From: Symsagittifera roscoffensis
Taxonomy: Eukaryota; Xenacoelomorpha; Acoela; Convolutidae
NCBI RefSeq assembly: GCF_963678635.1
Contig: NC_087069.1
Location: forward strand, 23,796,303-23,860,302
Reading direction: 5' to 3'
Length of the DNA: 64,000 nucleotides
This document shows positions 42,149 through 54,854 of the stretch, piece after piece (within the stretch, counting starts at the first letter, position 1; the number at the start of each line of letters is the position of its first letter). The notes under the pieces were generated by a model. That model saw only the letters and a list, made by a program, of their open reading frames with translations, ran no database searches and had not been told where the DNA came from. The translations under genes and the position numbers were made by a program.

Positions 42149-42812
42149 CTACGGCAATTTCCCATTTCTATCTTTCCTTAGAGCCACTATTGCAGAAACC
42201 TTACTCTCACCGCCAGTTTGACATTGCTCTCTCAAAAGTGGTTGCTCGTCATTGACGTAAAGAGCCGAAACTTTACTCACCGGATGTAGCTGGCAAGCTG
42301 TGGGATCAATAATTGAATCAGAGTACAGAGAGTCAACTATGTATTCTAGCTTCAAAAACTTGAAATCATTACCCGCAAAATTACGGCGCTGGATGGCTGC
42401 AGGTGACAGTTTTTTTTGCCAGCTGGTTTTTGCCCAGTATCACTAGGTTACAAATCAGTTGTTGACTCGTTGCCAGCTACCCGGTTTTGCAACCGTTTCT
42501 CCACAGTCACCGTCCCTTTGACCAAATCTTTGTCATCTTTCAGCAGAACAAAGCATTTAAGTGTCTTGGATTGTCCCCGAAGAAGGATTTGAGCATCTCT
42601 TAAACCATGGTTAGGACAGCATCTCTTAAACCATGGATCCATTTTTCCAGCATTCCTTGTGGTGCTAGATTCGGTTCTGTCTTATTTCCCGCAACTGCTG
42701 CTGCTGTAAATCCGAAAATACCTAACACATAAAAACGCAAACCAAGAAGCAGTAGACTCGATGGACGCTTTTCATCGACAGCATCTTTCGGAAATTCCAG
42801 ATCTTTCGACAA
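42149..42812 (-). CDS. possible 3' exons of a minus-strand gene
   Basis: Three overlapping open stretches (42812-42600, 42642-42448 and 42355-42149) contain protein-like sequence such as DLEFPKDAVDEKRPSSLLLL, CFVLLKDDKDLVKGTVTVEK and EYIVDSLYSDSIIDPTACQL. They are in different frames, so introns or lesions separate them. An 18-bp direct duplication (GCATCTCTTAAACCATGG) lies at about 42594-42635. The function is unknown. Confidence 0.3.
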
Positions 42813-43084
42813 TTTTGTAAATACTAGGGGGGATAGAATTGATTCTTCTCAAGACGTCTCCCGCATTGATAAGAAAAGTTCGTTTGCACTTGCCACTTTT
42901 GATGATCTTGCACAATAAAAAAAAAACTTTCGAGGAACAATGAGTGTTGGTTATGCAATCTTCCTCCGCCTCGCATTGTCCTACTTTGGAAATCCTTGTT
43001 CGCATGGTGGTTGGATTTTTCGAGAGCTTCGCACAAATATTCCCAGTGACTTCGTATAAAACTGCTAACCACCAGCTGAGGCAT
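42772..43084 (-). CDS. possible cysteine-containing exon
   Basis: The minus frame ending near 42772 reads RISKVGQCEAEEDCITNTHC and LLCKIIKSGKCKRTFLINAG, with regular Cys and basic residues. A second frame is also open across the same bases, so the coding frame is not certain. It is immediately downstream of the 203-codon frame on the same strand. Confidence 0.3.
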
Positions 43085-43110
43085 TAGGAATAGTTTAAAT
43101 TTGAAGGGGT

Positions 43111-43722
43111 CTATCTTTCACAACGATAAATAACGAAACTTGAATGTAGATTTGAGCCCACTTTTTGTACTCCTCTTGTCGTCAGTAACTTTGTGCATTC
43201 AGTCAAGTTCTTTGTCAAAACTTCACTGGCATCCTTGGTGGTGATGTATCCGGCGTTTTTTCCAGGAACTTTTGAGACGAGACTCGGGTAGATGGCTTGT
43301 AGCACTTTTACAGACTTAACGTACGTATCTGCGTTTTCTCTGGGGCAAACAACAACTTCATTTTTCCATACTCTTTCAAAAATATCTTCAACTTCTATGT
43401 TAGCCTCCTTCATCACTTCCTTGTCAGCGATGACAGTCAGTCTACAGAATCCAGAAAGAAAGAATGCACCCTCTTTGCCAGCTTTGTCTGTTCCTCCTAT
43501 CGAGACAGTGGTGAAATGAAAAAAAATGTGTTTTTGCCCCCCCCGTCTGGTCAACTTTTCCTCAAAGCGCTGAATGGTTAACTTTTCGTGAGGATGCATA
43601 TCATCGGTTCTTTTTCGTGCCATTTTACCAAGAATTGTTTCCACACAACGAGTAATCATGTGGGTGGCATCCATCTGGACAAACGCATCGAATGTTTTTA
43701 TTGAGTTCAGTTTTTTTATCAT
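43111..43722 (-). CDS. 203-codon open frame, unknown protein
   Basis: The longest intact frame outside the relics. Starting from ATG at 43722 it encodes KTFDAFVQMDATHMITRCVE, KMARKRTDDMHPHEKLTIQR, VSIGGTDKAGKEGAFFLSGF and KNEVVVCPRENADTYVKSVK, and ends IYRCER before the stop. Composition is balanced and unlike chance frames in this DNA. No domain is recognised. It may be an exon of the gene whose other exons lie at 43864-44110 and 44521-44870. Confidence 0.5.
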   Translation of the reverse strand: MIKKLNSIKTFDAFVQMDATHMITRCVETILGKMARKRTDDMHPHEKLTIQRFEEKLTRRGGQKHIFFHFTTVSIGGTDKAGKEGAFFLSGFCRLTVIADKEVMKEANIEVEDIFERVWKNEVVVCPRENADTYVKSVKVLQAIYPSLVSKVPGKNAGYITTKDASEVLTKNLTECTKLLTTRGVQKVGSNLHSSFVIYRCER

Positions 43723-43863
43723 TCTCTGTCTAGCAAGTTAGTGGGCTGAAATCTATGGTATCATTTCACACATACAGTGCGAGCCACGTGACTGTATCAG
43801 ATGACTGCTCATTAGAGACACTAATAACCAACTGCAGCAAAAATGGTGAATCGCCACTATAGG

Positions 43864-44110
43864 TCATCTTTGCTCCAAAATGTCTTTAGGACTTTGTTTG
43901 GCTGTACAACCAGCCCGATTCTTGGTCGCCTGCTGTGGTGGGACCAATATTCTGCTCCATAGCGTATCTGATGTCTTTTCCACGGTACGCTGAAAATACG
44001 CTCCAATTGTCAATTCAGTAAGAGAAAACAACATATCCAATTTTGCATGCATGGACAGATCCGATTTGAATTTGAGCAGATTTGTTTTTCCTTGTTGAAT
44101 TTCGCATCAT
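43864..44110 (-). CDS. possible exon, unknown protein
   Basis: An open minus-strand stretch: QQGKTNLLKFKSDLSMHAKL, DMLFSLTELTIGAYFQ and RTVEKTSDTLWSRILVPPQQ, ending SPKDILEQR. The protein-like composition and orientation match the neighbouring frames. Exact splice sites were not identified. Confidence 0.35.
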
Positions 44111-44520
44111 TGTAGCACTAACTATCTCCAAAAGTTAAGATCATTCTAAGTGCTGATGTAATTAACCAAAGGGGGTGTCTTCATTAGTTTGAGTTCTCAG
44201 TGTTATAAGACTTGGTTATGAACTCCAATTACATTGATTAACTATTTGCTCTTAAACTCCGCTCCGGCTTTTATCCGTACGCAGAAATAAGTTGCGCACT
44301 GCTCATTTACAAATATGATTTTTCAGAACATAAAGTACTGCGTGGAGCCAAAGTGCCTAATTTTATTTAAAGAGCAAATAAATTAAACATATACTGACAT
44401 ATAACATATGAGCGATGCCGAGACTAATAAACCTGAGTGATTTTTATTCTAAAGTAGACAAAGCATAAAGTATTTAAATTAAATACCTGTGAAACAAGAA
44501 ATACTGAGAGTCGACTTTAC

Positions 44521-44870
44521 CATAATGTCAACATTGAGGAGCCTGAACGCGAGCCTGGTAACCATCACACCACCAATCTCACAGCTGACTTCGAAGATAT
44601 CCACGCGTAATCCTTGAAGCTCCGTGGTTTTCAGTGAAAGAAACGCAACTGCTTTGACGCAAGAAGCTAGGTCACCTCTAAAATCAGAAAATGTTTCCTC
44701 GGGCTCACAGATGAACGTAAAGTTAGTCACTATTTCGTCTATTGCTCGACGAACGTGTCTAGGAGAAAAAACGAATGTCCGGAAGCCTGTAATTTCAAAC
44801 CGAGATCGAATAGCGTTGATGACATTGTCAACTTTTCCAGTTTTTTTTTTAGCCTATGTCAAAGCGCACT
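44521..44870 (-). CDS. exon of unknown protein, split by the tandem array boundary
   Basis: An open minus-strand exon from about 44830 with GKVDNVINAIRSRFEITGF, TFVFSPRHVRRAIDEIVTNF, FICEPEETFSDFRGDLASCV and VMVTRLAFRLLNVDIM. It is followed by a donor GTAAAGTC (boundary 44521/44520). The first third, above 44751, lies inside the 5-kb tandem unit and is repeated at 49931-50060 and 54584-54710. There the rest of the exon is missing. No family is recognised. Confidence 0.45.
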
Positions 44871-45022
44871 GGAAACCTTCTTAAGACCCCCGTTTCACAA
44901 ATAAGCGGGTAATCATAAAACGGGTCGAGAAAAAAAATCTAAACTTTTTGCGACGACCTTTACTGCGTTTTATTCTCAGGGAGTCCTTTTGAGCTACTTA
45001 CATCGAGGCCTGGAGGCTAAGT

Positions 45023-45600
45023 CTATGGCATCGAACATAAAACAGAACTTGGCGTCAAAATTTTTTGGATCCTTTTGGAGTGCGCCACTGTTATTTCGTC
45101 GCCAGTTCTTTCTTTCGAGTAGTATTGCGAGGGATCACATGCTTCGAAAATTGGATATGATGGTGCCTGTATGAGGATGCGGTTGCTGAACTTCTTGATG
45201 GTTCTGAGGGTGCTGGAAGAATTAATGGTTGTGAGGTTGCTGTTGATGTCGGGGTTCATGATGAGGCTCCTACAACTGGTGAGGTTCCTAACTGTTCTAA
45301 AGCCGGTGTGGATTTGTTCTAATGGTCTATACCAGTTAAAGGTGAATTTTCGCAGAAAATTGTCTCTGAAAATAGAAACTTGACCAGAATCCTCTTTTTT
45401 TCTGTTCCACTGTATTTCCTTGAAGCCCCGTAGAATTACACGTCTGCATGGTTCCTGCTGCTACTGCAATCGAATTTCTGCGAAGCCGTGGTATTGCTAA
45501 TTTTCGTAAAAGATCGTCAACTTTCAATGTAGTTCCATCTGTTCGATATTTGTTTGCCAATTTTTTTCCAGCTATTTCGTCAAGAATTTTGGCGTCTACA
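45023..45600 (-). pseudogene. array exon, copy 1, frameshifted
   Basis: Corresponds to the 179-codon frame in copies 2 and 3 but is split into two frames because the T run near 45395 is two bases shorter. The first part reads TLKVDDLLRKLAIPRLRRNS, the second TINSSSTLRTIKKFSNRIL. This is the only copy that also retains the downstream exon in full. Confidence 0.5.
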
Positions 45601-45689
45601 AATTTTCAATCATTATCTGATGCTATCGAATAGCGATTCCACAATTGTTGATCCACTCTTTTCTCGGTCATCGCACACTCGTTTGTCGT

Positions 45690-45890
45690 ATCAGGCGATT
45701 AACCCATTTGTATGTCGATTCGTACGCGTCGGTTTGTGGTTCTCGAGTCGTATGGCGGTGATTTGTCTGTCGATTGGAATGACAGCTCGTGTCGGCTTGT
45801 TTGTCGATACGTCGAGTCTTATGTTGATTCTTCATCGGTTTTTGTCGATATTTGTGTCGGTTTTGTTTGTCGTAAACCGAATTGAAAAAA
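45690..45890. repeat. TTTGTCGAT-type degenerate minisatellite
   Basis: Repeated TGTCGATT, TGTCGGTTTGT and TGTCGATACG motifs, about ten times in 200 bp. The same block occurs in copy 3 (about 55545-55710) and is mostly deleted in copy 2. Confidence 0.6.
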
Positions 45891-45899
45891 GGTGCATTA

Positions 45900-48800
45900 A
45901 TGAATTAATTTAAAAGGTTTTTAAAACAAATGATACGAAAGGTGTGCAATGACGAATTATAGCGGGTGTTATTTAAGTTATCAACATCCGTAATTATCAA
46001 TTTGCTTAATCCGAAAGTTTATTGTGGGGTATGGTGTGATTTTGAACTTGGCCTGACCGACTTGGCCAAATTTGGGTTAAGCTTCATAGCCAGCGGATAG
46101 ACTTTATAGCCAATTAGAGTCATAATTGTTTCGAAGCATTTTTAAGCAGTCAACTAAAAGAGCCACTAATTGTTTCTTGAGTTTTGTTAACTGATTTTTA
46201 ATCCCTGATTATCATACTCTCTTCAACTAATTAATTATGTTAATCGGAGGAGATAAATAGTTCCTGAACTACCTGGTTTACCAAACGAAACAATAACAAA
46301 ACTAGCTGTAAGTATATGTAAGTATAGAAGCATATGAACAAGAGTAGTGAAGAAACATTTTTAAATACACATGATTACATGAATACACAATTGACAGAAG
46401 TTTTTTTGATGACTAATACACCGCAACTACGGCAAACAACATTCAAGAAAAAGCATCACAACTTTCATCAACTTACTGGCACAATAAAGATTTCATGAAA
46501 TTTGTGGAAAAGCTAGAAAAAGCAGAATTCACAAGGGAACTAGAAGCAACTGAACAATTCTAATTGTCAAAACGAAGCTTTTCAACAACTACATCACATA
46601 ATTATAAACAGTATACATGACTTTGAAAAATGTAGCATGTCAAACTACACAAAAACTCATTATACACGAAGAAAACCCAGTTTTTAAAGAAAAGCCCTAA
46701 ATCAAAAATTGAAGCCATTATTGAAGTTGAAAGGGACACAGCGTTGTCGAATGTCAACAACAACAGCAAGAAAAATCAAAAAAGTTTTCAAAACATATAG
46801 AATCAAGAAAGTTCTCCAGAACACTGAACAAAAATCAAAATTTACTCATTAGAGATCATCAAAATAAAAATAGTAAAGAACATCAAAACCATCCAATTCT
46901 AACACCTTTAATTCACAATGACCATACATAAGAAATGTTGGCGCGTGTTAACTAGTTTGTACATATCAAAAGTTAAATACGTGCAAGTTGTGTAATGAGG
47001 GACTTTCAATTAGTTTTTTGATACATGATAAGTCAATGGTAAGATTTTTTGGGTAAGAACTTGGAAATTTTTTGAAAAAATGTTCAAAAAAACTTCAAAA
47101 CACGATAAGATTAGCAAAATTTCGACCTAATTTATTAGACAATCTTTCTTTCAATCTACTTTAAACAATGCTGAACTCTACTGAAATTTCGGAAAATTTC
47201 AAATTTTTTGAGAAAAAATTGCAAAAATTCAAGTATTTGGAAAAAATTGCAAAAATTTCAATTATTTGGAAAGAATTGCCAAAATTTCAAGTTTTTGGAA
47301 AAAAATGCGAAAATCTCATAATTTTTGCTAATGTATTGTTGCTTCTGTTCTAATTTTAAGAATACTTTTACGTATTCATTTTAAAATTGAGCTCAGACTG
47401 AGTTTTGATTGGCATCATGTTGAGACATTGATTCAAAACTTTGAACAAAAAAATGAACTTTTCCACAATTTTTTCTCAAAATACTGAAATACGATAAAGT
47501 TTACATTAAGTTGAGCTAAAAAGCAGGTTATATAATATTCTAAACACTAAAAAGAGAGTTCATGATAGCAGAATCAAAATTGAAATTTCCGGAAAACAGT
47601 GAAGTTAATCGTAATTTTCCAGAAGGTAAAGTACAATTTAATCAAATTTACCCAAAACCTTCCATTTTGAATCTTTTATTTTGGTCATTAACTGGTTTTT
47701 TGACCTGTTGAGCGAGAATTTTGATTGGAATCTCATTTCAATTGAACATCAAGCGCAATATTCCATAAAATTTCTAGATCAAACTCCATGATTCAACTCC
47801 TCTTCATTTTTTTCTTATTGAATTACCCAAATTTGTACAAAAATTACAACTTGTGATAAATTTTTGATGTTAAAAAGTAAAAAAATTCAGATCAATGATA
47901 AAAAACGAACAGTTAGTTGCTAAAATTGACTCAAAATGGGATAAATGATTCTTAAAATTTTATTCGATATTGGCTCAAATTCAACAAAACTTCTTCATAA
48001 GTGATGATTATCTCTCTGTTGCTTCTGCAACAAAACTTTCATGATTTTCCGAAGAATTTTTCTATGTTTTAATGATATTCATGCTTTCTGCTTAATACAT
48101 GTTTTCGCCGTTGGACACACTTTACAAGAAAATTTGGTCAAACTGAGAATTTAGGAGGAAAATAGTATCAATTCAACGAGCAATTTACTGGCAGAGATGA
48201 AATTAGAACTGGTACCGTCTACATATTATATATAAAACTGTAAAATTTCTTCCTTAAAGTTCCCTTGTTCAGTTGCTTCCGTAAACTATTTGAGCAAAAA
48301 TACAACTTTTGGGATCAATAACAATCACGTTTTTGCAAAATAGTTATTAAATCGCTTTTTATTCTTTATTTATGACAGAAGTTTTCTCAAAAAAGTCCAA
48401 GTGAGGAAGAATTGGTGCTAGTTAAAACATTCAAAAATATCTTTACAAAATGAGAATATAAAGGTGTATTTTTACGATTTAAGAACAATTTAACAGCAGC
48501 TCTATTAGTTGTAATTTGAAAACCTTCAGAATTACGCAAGAGAACCTAGTTCCTAACATCTACAAAATCTAAAAACGTCTAAAAGAGCGCGTCTCAGAAA
48601 ATTGATTGAGCAAAGGAAACTAAGTTGCAAACTTGAACAGTTGTACAGTTTTCCGAGTTTTTATCAGCAAAAAACTCTAGTCAAAATAATGAAATGTAGA
48701 CTTGAAAGCAAGTTTTTGAATTATGCCTTATGTATCATCTTCAAAAAGATGTCGGATTGGGTTTGCTTTACAAAATTTATCCTCAAAACAATTGATTTTT

Positions 48801-49690
48801 TATTTAAGGTACCTAATATATCAAATGATAACAAACTTTTCTAATGAATAACGCATAAATATAAACCTTTGAGAATTTTTATGTCGGATTTTTTCTCGAG
48901 ATATACTTTATAAGCTAAATTTTAGAAAAACTATCTCAAAACTCCTAATGAATTAATGGAGTTTTTATCTCATTTTAGCATTTTCTCAGTTTCTGCTTCA
49001 TCTACTATCTACCAAATGAATCCAATGTGAATAAATTTTTTTACTTTTTTACTTGAAAATTGATTTTTAGATGGAAAAAAATATCGTTTCAACAATCCGA
49101 AGCAGAAGTAGAACCATAAATCTTTTGCTAAAAGTCTTTAATTGATTTTTCTCAACCTCATGACTGTACAATCATGTTTAAAATCTACATTTATTTTTAG
49201 AGAAAACTTTTAGTTGAGAACGATTATATCATTATCTTGAAATTTTCAAAGTTTAGCAAAAACATACTTTGAAATTTTTTCCAGGTCATTTATCAAATTT
49301 TTTTCTGAAATATTAAAAAAAAACAATAGAAAACCAAAATTCTTAATAAGTCAAACCCGCTTAAAAGTCTGCCTAAAAACACTCTCCTCTATGAACACTT
49401 TTACAAGCACTAAACAAGTAAAACTTTGAGATAGAAACTACACAAAACTTTACAAAAATCCAAGTATTACAGGTTTTAAGCAAATCCTCAACTACTCATC
49501 AGCATATGTTATTCAGTCACACAAATAAGTAAAAATTTTAAAAAAAAAGTGGTTCGGATACTTCTGGTAAACCTGATCTAGAATCCAAAGTTTATCGCAA
49601 ATTTCCAGCTCAACTGGGCTCCTAAATTACCAAAATTAACACCCCGTTAGTGGTTGACCTTCGATTCCGACCGTAAATGGGTGTTTGATT
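45900..49690. other. AT-rich interior of the array unit, no firm gene
   Basis: A short frame at 46334-46498 (MNKSSEETFLNTHDYM, FKKKHHNFHQLTGTIK) might be a decayed retroelement gag piece. Others are AT-driven, such as a frame of repeated Glu/Lys/Phe at 47168-47353. No domain is recognised. Confidence 0.4.
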
Positions 49691-49930
49691 ATGTTCAGAC
49701 TGCTCCGTGGGGGTACCTCTAATTGTTCACTAAGGAGGATTGCTTAGACGCTTAGCTTACTCCGGAGGGTTACTTCGGAGGGTACCTTAGTTACATAAGT
49801 AACTTCGGAGGGTCCCCTTAAGTTCACTAAGGAGGGTCAATAAGAGCTTAAAGCGCTCTGGAAGGTTGCTTCGGACGGGTCTTCAAAAATCTAAATTTTT
49901 CAAGTCTAACTTAGAAGGGTCTCCAACTTA
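49690..49930. repeat. GGAGGGT-rich block, copy 1
   Basis: CGGAGGGT, AAGGAGGGT and GGAAGGTTGCTTCGG motifs recur about eight times within 240 bases, interleaved with TTCACTAAGGAGG. The same block closes each array unit, at 54345-54583 and 59110-59356. Confidence 0.75.
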
Positions 49931-50201
49931 GAACGTGTCTAGGAGAAAAAACGAATGTCTGGAAGCCTGTAATTTCAAACCGAGATCGAATAGCGTTGAT
50001 GACATTGTCAACTTTTCCAGTTTTTTTTGAGCCTTAGCCAAAGCGCACTGGAAACCTTCTTAAGACCCCCGTTTCACAAATAAGCGGGTAATCATAAAAC
50101 GGGTCGAGAAAATAAATCTAAACTTTTTGCGACGACCTTTACTGCGTTTTATTCTCAGGGAGTCCTTTTGAGCTACTTACATCGAGGCCTGGAGGCTAAG
50201 T

Positions 50202-50778
50202 CTATGGCATCGAACATAAAACAGAACTTGGCGTCAAAATTTTTTGGATCCTTTTGGAGTGCACCACTGTTATTTCGTCGCCAGTTCTTTCTTTCGAGTA
50301 GTATTGCGAGGGACCACATGCTTCGAAAATTGGATATGATGGTGCCTGTATGAGGATGCGGTTGCTGAACTTCTTGATTGTTCTGAGGGTGCTGGAAGAA
50401 TTAATGGTTGTGAGGTTGCTGTTGATGTCGGGGTTCATGATGAGGCTCCTACAACTGGTGAGGTTCCTAACTGTTCTAAAGCCGGTGTGGATTTGTTCTA
50501 ATGGTCTATACCAGTTAAAGGTGAATTTTCGCAGAAAATTGTTTCTGAAAATAGAAACTTGACCAGAATCCTCTTTTTTTTTCTGTTCCACTGTATTTCC
50601 TTGAAGCCCCGTAGAATTACGCGTCTGCATGAATCCTGCTGCTACTGCAATCGAATTTCTGCGAAGCCGTGGTATTGCTAATTTTCGTAAAAGATCGTCA
50701 ACTTTCAATGTAGTTCCATCTGTTCGATATTTGTTTGCCAATTTTTTTCCAGCTATTTCGTCAAGAATTTTGGCGTCT
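50202..50778 (-). CDS. array exon, copy 2, intact
   Basis: An open minus-strand frame of about 190 codons from an acceptor-like TTTGTAG near 50778 to a stop at 50202-50204. It reads KILDEIAGKKLANKYRTDG, TLKVDDLLRKLAIPRLRRNS, NFLRKFTFNWYRPLEQIHTG and STLRTIKKFSNRILIQAP. The 179 codons from 50741 are identical to copy 3 at the protein level. No ATG begins the frame, so an upstream exon is assumed. A GTAAGT donor lies just beyond the stop in another frame (about 50178). The function is unknown. Confidence 0.4.
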
Positions 50779-53700
50779 ACAAATTTTCAATCATTATCTG
50801 ATGCTATCGAATAGCGATTCCACAATTGTTGATCCACTCTTTTCTCGGTCATCGCACACTCGTTTGTCGTATCAGGTGATTAACCCATTTGTATGTCGAT
50901 TCGTACGCGTCGGTTTGTGGTTCGCGTCGGTTTACCAAACGAAACAATAAGAAAACTAGCTGTAAGTATATGTAAGTATAGAAGCATACGAACAAGAGTA
51001 GTGAAGAAACATTTTTAAATACACATGATTACATGAATACACAATTGACAGAAGTTTTTTTGATGACTAATACACCGCAACTACGGCAAACAACATTCAA
51101 GAAAAAGCATCACAACTTTCATCAACTTACTGGCACAATAAAGATTTCATGAAATTTGTGGAAAAGCTAGAAAAAGCATAATTCACAAGGGAACTAGAAG
51201 CAACTGAACAATTCTAATTGTCAAAACGAAGCTTTTCAACAACTACATCACATAATTATAAACAGTATACATGACTTTGAAAAATGTAGCATGTCAAACT
51301 ACACAAAAACTCATTATACACGAAGAAAACCCAGTTTTTAAAGAAAAGCCCTAAATCAAAAATTGAAGCCATTATTGAAGTTGAAAGGGACACAGCGTTG
51401 TCGAATGTCAACAACAACAGCAAGAAAAATCAAAAAAGTTTTCAAAACATATAGAATCAAGAAAGTTCTCCAGAACACTGAACAAAAATCAAAATTTACT
51501 CATTAGAGATCATCAAAATAAAAATAGTAAAGAACATCAAAACCATCCAATTCTAACACCTTTAATTCACAATGACCATACATAAGAAATGTTGGCGCGT
51601 GTTAACTAGTTTGTACATATCAAAAGTTAAATACGTGCAAGTTGTGTAATGAGGGACTTTCAATTAGTTTTTTGATACATGATAAGTCAATGGTAAGATT
51701 TTTTGGGTAAGAACTTGGAAATTTTTTGAAAAAATGTTCAAAAAAACTTCAAAACACGATAAGATTAGCAAAATTTCGACCTAATTTATTAGACAATCTT
51801 TCTTTCAATCTACTTTAAACAATGCTGAACTCTACTGAAATTTCGGAAAATTTCAAATTTTTTGAGAAAAAATTGCAAAAATTCAAGTATTTGGAAAAAA
51901 TTGCAAAAATTTCAATTATTTGGAAAGAATTGCCAAAATTTCAAGTTTTTGGAAAAAAATGCGAAAATCTCATAATTTTTGCTAATGTATTGTTGCTTCT
52001 GTTCTAATTTTATGAATACTTTTACGTATTCATTTTAAAATTGAGCTCAGACTGAGTTTTGATTGGCATCATGTTGAGACATTGATTCAAAACTTTGAAC
52101 AAAAAAATGAACTTTTCCACAATTTTTTCTCAAAATACTGAAATACGATAAAGTTTACATTAAGTTGAGCTAAAAAGCAGGTTATATAATATTCTAAACA
52201 CTAAAAAGAGAGTTCATGATAGCAGAATCAAAATTGAAATTTCCGGAAAACAGTGAAGTTAATCGTAATTTTCCAGAAGGTAAAGTACAATTTAATCAAA
52301 TTTACCCAAAACCTTCCATTTTGAATCTTTTATTTTGGTCATTAACTGGTTTTTTGTCCTGTTGAGCGAGAATTTTGATTGGAATCTCATTTCAATTGAA
52401 CATCAAGCGCAATATTCCATAAAATTTCTAGATCAAACTCCATGATTCAACTCCTCTTCATTTTTTTCTTATTGAATTACCCAAATTTGTACAAAAATTA
52501 CAACTTGTGATAAATTTTTGATGTTAAAAAGTAAAAAATTCAGATCAATGATAAAAAACGAACAGTTAGTTGCTAAAATTGACTCAAAATGGGATAAATG
52601 ATTCTTAAAATTTTATTCGATATTGGCTCAAATTCAACAAAACTTCTTCATAAGTGATGATTATCTCTCTGTTGCTTCTGCAACAAAACTTTCATGATTT
52701 TCCGTAGAATTTTTCTATGTTTTAATGATATTCATGCTTTCTGCTTAATACATGTTTTCGCCGTTGGACACACTTTACAAGAAAATTTGGTCAAACTGAG
52801 AATTTAGGAGGAAAATAGTATCAATTCAACGAGCAATTTACTGGCAGAGATGAAATTAGAACTGGTACCGTCTACATATTATATATAAAACTGTAAAATT
52901 TCTTCCTTAAAGTTCCCTTGTTCAGTTGCTTCCGTAAACTATTTGAGCAAAAATACAACTTTTGGGATCAATAACAATCACGTTTTTGCAAAATAGTTAT
53001 TAAATCGCTTTTTATTCTTTATTTATGACAGAAGTTTTCTCAAAAAAGTCCAAGTGAGGAAGAATTGGTGCTAGTTAAAACATTCAAAAATATCTGTACA
53101 AAATGAGAATATAAAGGTGTATTTTTACAATTTAAGAACAATTTAACAGCAGCTCTATTAGTTGTAATTTGAAAACCTTCAGAATTACGCAAGAGAACCT
53201 AGTTCCTAACATCTACAAAATCTAAAAACGTCTAAAAGAGCGCGTCTCAGAAAATTGATTGAGCAAAGGAAACTAAGTTGCAAACTTGAACAGTTGTACA
53301 GTTTTCCGAGTTTTTATCAGCAAAAAACTCTAGTCAAAATAATGAAATGTAGACTTGAAAGCAAGTTTTTGAATTATGCCTTATGTATCATCTTCAAAAA
53401 GATGTCGGATTGGGTTTGCTTTACAAAATTTATCCTCAAAACAATTGATTTTTTATTTAAGGTACCTAATATATCAAATGATAACAAACTTTTCTAATGA
53501 ATAACGCATAAATATAAACCTTTGAGAATTTTTATGTCGGATTTTTTCTCGAGATATACTTTATAAGCTAAATTTTAGAAAAACTATCTCAAAACTCCTA
53601 ATGAATTAATGGAGTTTTTATCTCATTTTAGCATTTTCTCAGTTTCTGCTTCATCTACTATCTACCAAATGAATCCAATGTGAATAAATTTTTTTACTTT

Positions 53701-54344
53701 TTTACTTGAAAATTGATTTTTAGATGGAAAAAAATATCGTTTCAACAATCCGAAGCAGAAGTAGAACCATAAATCTTTTGCTAAAAGTCTTTAATTGATT
53801 TTTCTCAACCTCATGACTGTACAATCATGTTTAAAATCTACATTTCTTTTTAGAGAAAACTTTTAGTTGAGAACGATTATATCATTATCTTGAAATTTTC
53901 AAAGTTTAGCAAAAACATACTTTGAAATTTTTTCCAGGTCATTTATCAATTTTTTTTCTGAAATATTAAAAAAAAACAATAGAAAACCAAAATTCTTAAT
54001 AAGTCAAACCCGCTTAAAAGTCTGCCTAAAAACACTCTCCTCTATGAACACTTTTACAAGCACTAAACAAGTAAAACTTTGAGATAGAAACTACACAAAA
54101 CTTTACAAAAATCCAAGTATTACAGGTTTTAAGCAAATCCTCAACTACTCATCAGCATATGTTATTCAGTCACACAAATAAGTAAAAATTTAAAAAAAAA
54201 AGTGGTTCGGATACTTCTGGTAAACCTGATCTAGAATCCAAAGTTTATCGCAAATTTCCAGCTCAACTGGGCTCCTAAATTACCAAAATTAACACCCCGT
54301 TAGTGGTTGACCTTCGATTCCGACCGTAAATGGGTGTTTGATTA

Positions 54345-54583
54345 TGTTCAGACTGCTCCGTGGGGGTACCTCTAATTGTTCACTAAGGAGGATTGCTTAG
54401 ACGCTTAGCTTACTCCGGAGGGTTACTTCGGAGGGTACCTTAGTTACATAAGTAACTTCGGAGGGTCCCCTTAAGTTCACTAAGGAGGGTCAATAAGAGC
54501 TTAAAGCGCTCTGGAAGGTTGCTTCGGACGGGTCTTCAAAAATCTAAATTTTTCAAGTCTAACTTAGAAGGGTCTCCAACTTA
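54345..54583. repeat. GGAGGGT-rich block, copy 2
   Basis: Second occurrence of the G-rich block that ends each array unit; see 49690-49930. Confidence 0.75.
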
Positions 54584-54854
54584 GAACGTGTCTAGGAGAA
54601 AAAACGAATGTCTGGAAGCCTGTAATTTCAAACCGAGATCGAATAGCGTTGATGACATTGTCAACTTTTCCAGTTTTTTTTTAGCCTTAGCCAAAGCGCA
54701 CTGGAAACCTTCTTAAGACCCCCGTTTCACAAATAAGCGGGTAATCATAAAACGGGTCGAGAAAATAAATCTAAACTTTTTGCGACGACCTTTACTGCGT
54801 TTTATTCTCAGGGAGTCCTTTTGAGCTACTTACATCGAGGCCTGGAGGCTAAGT

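Larger units (their letters stand above)
44751..49930. repeat. 5-kb tandem array, copy 1 (5180 bp)
   Basis: It starts at GAACGTGTCTAGGAGAAAAA and ends before the same sequence at 49931. It is the longest copy and contains the segment 45742-46270 that copy 2 lacks and the segment matching 53322-53732 that copy 3 lacks. It carries a minus-strand exon near its start, long AT-rich sequence in the middle and a GGAGGGT-rich tail. Confidence 0.92.
49931..54583. repeat. 5-kb tandem array, copy 2 (4653 bp)
   Basis: Same start and end landmarks as copy 1. A deletion of about 530 bp joins GTCGGTTTGTGGTTCGCG directly to GGTTTACCAAACGAAAC near 50935. Otherwise it differs from the others only by scattered substitutions. 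Confidence 0.92.

Noticed and set aside
45171-45383. 70-codon plus-strand frame (MRMRLLNFLMVL...) in each array copy
   Set aside because: It is the reverse of the better-supported minus-strand exon, and its hydrophobic, Leu-rich composition is typical of an antisense reading.
47168-47353. Open frame of repeated Phe, Lys and Glu, also in the other array copies
   Set aside because: It follows from AT-rich near-repeats (AAAATTGC and AAATTTC runs). Its presence in all copies only reflects the tandem duplication.
48602-48844. 80-codon open frame, identical in array copies 1 and 2
   Set aside because: No motif, it lies in the AT-rich interior of the array, and the homologous stretch is mostly deleted in copy 3. 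Identity is explained by duplication.
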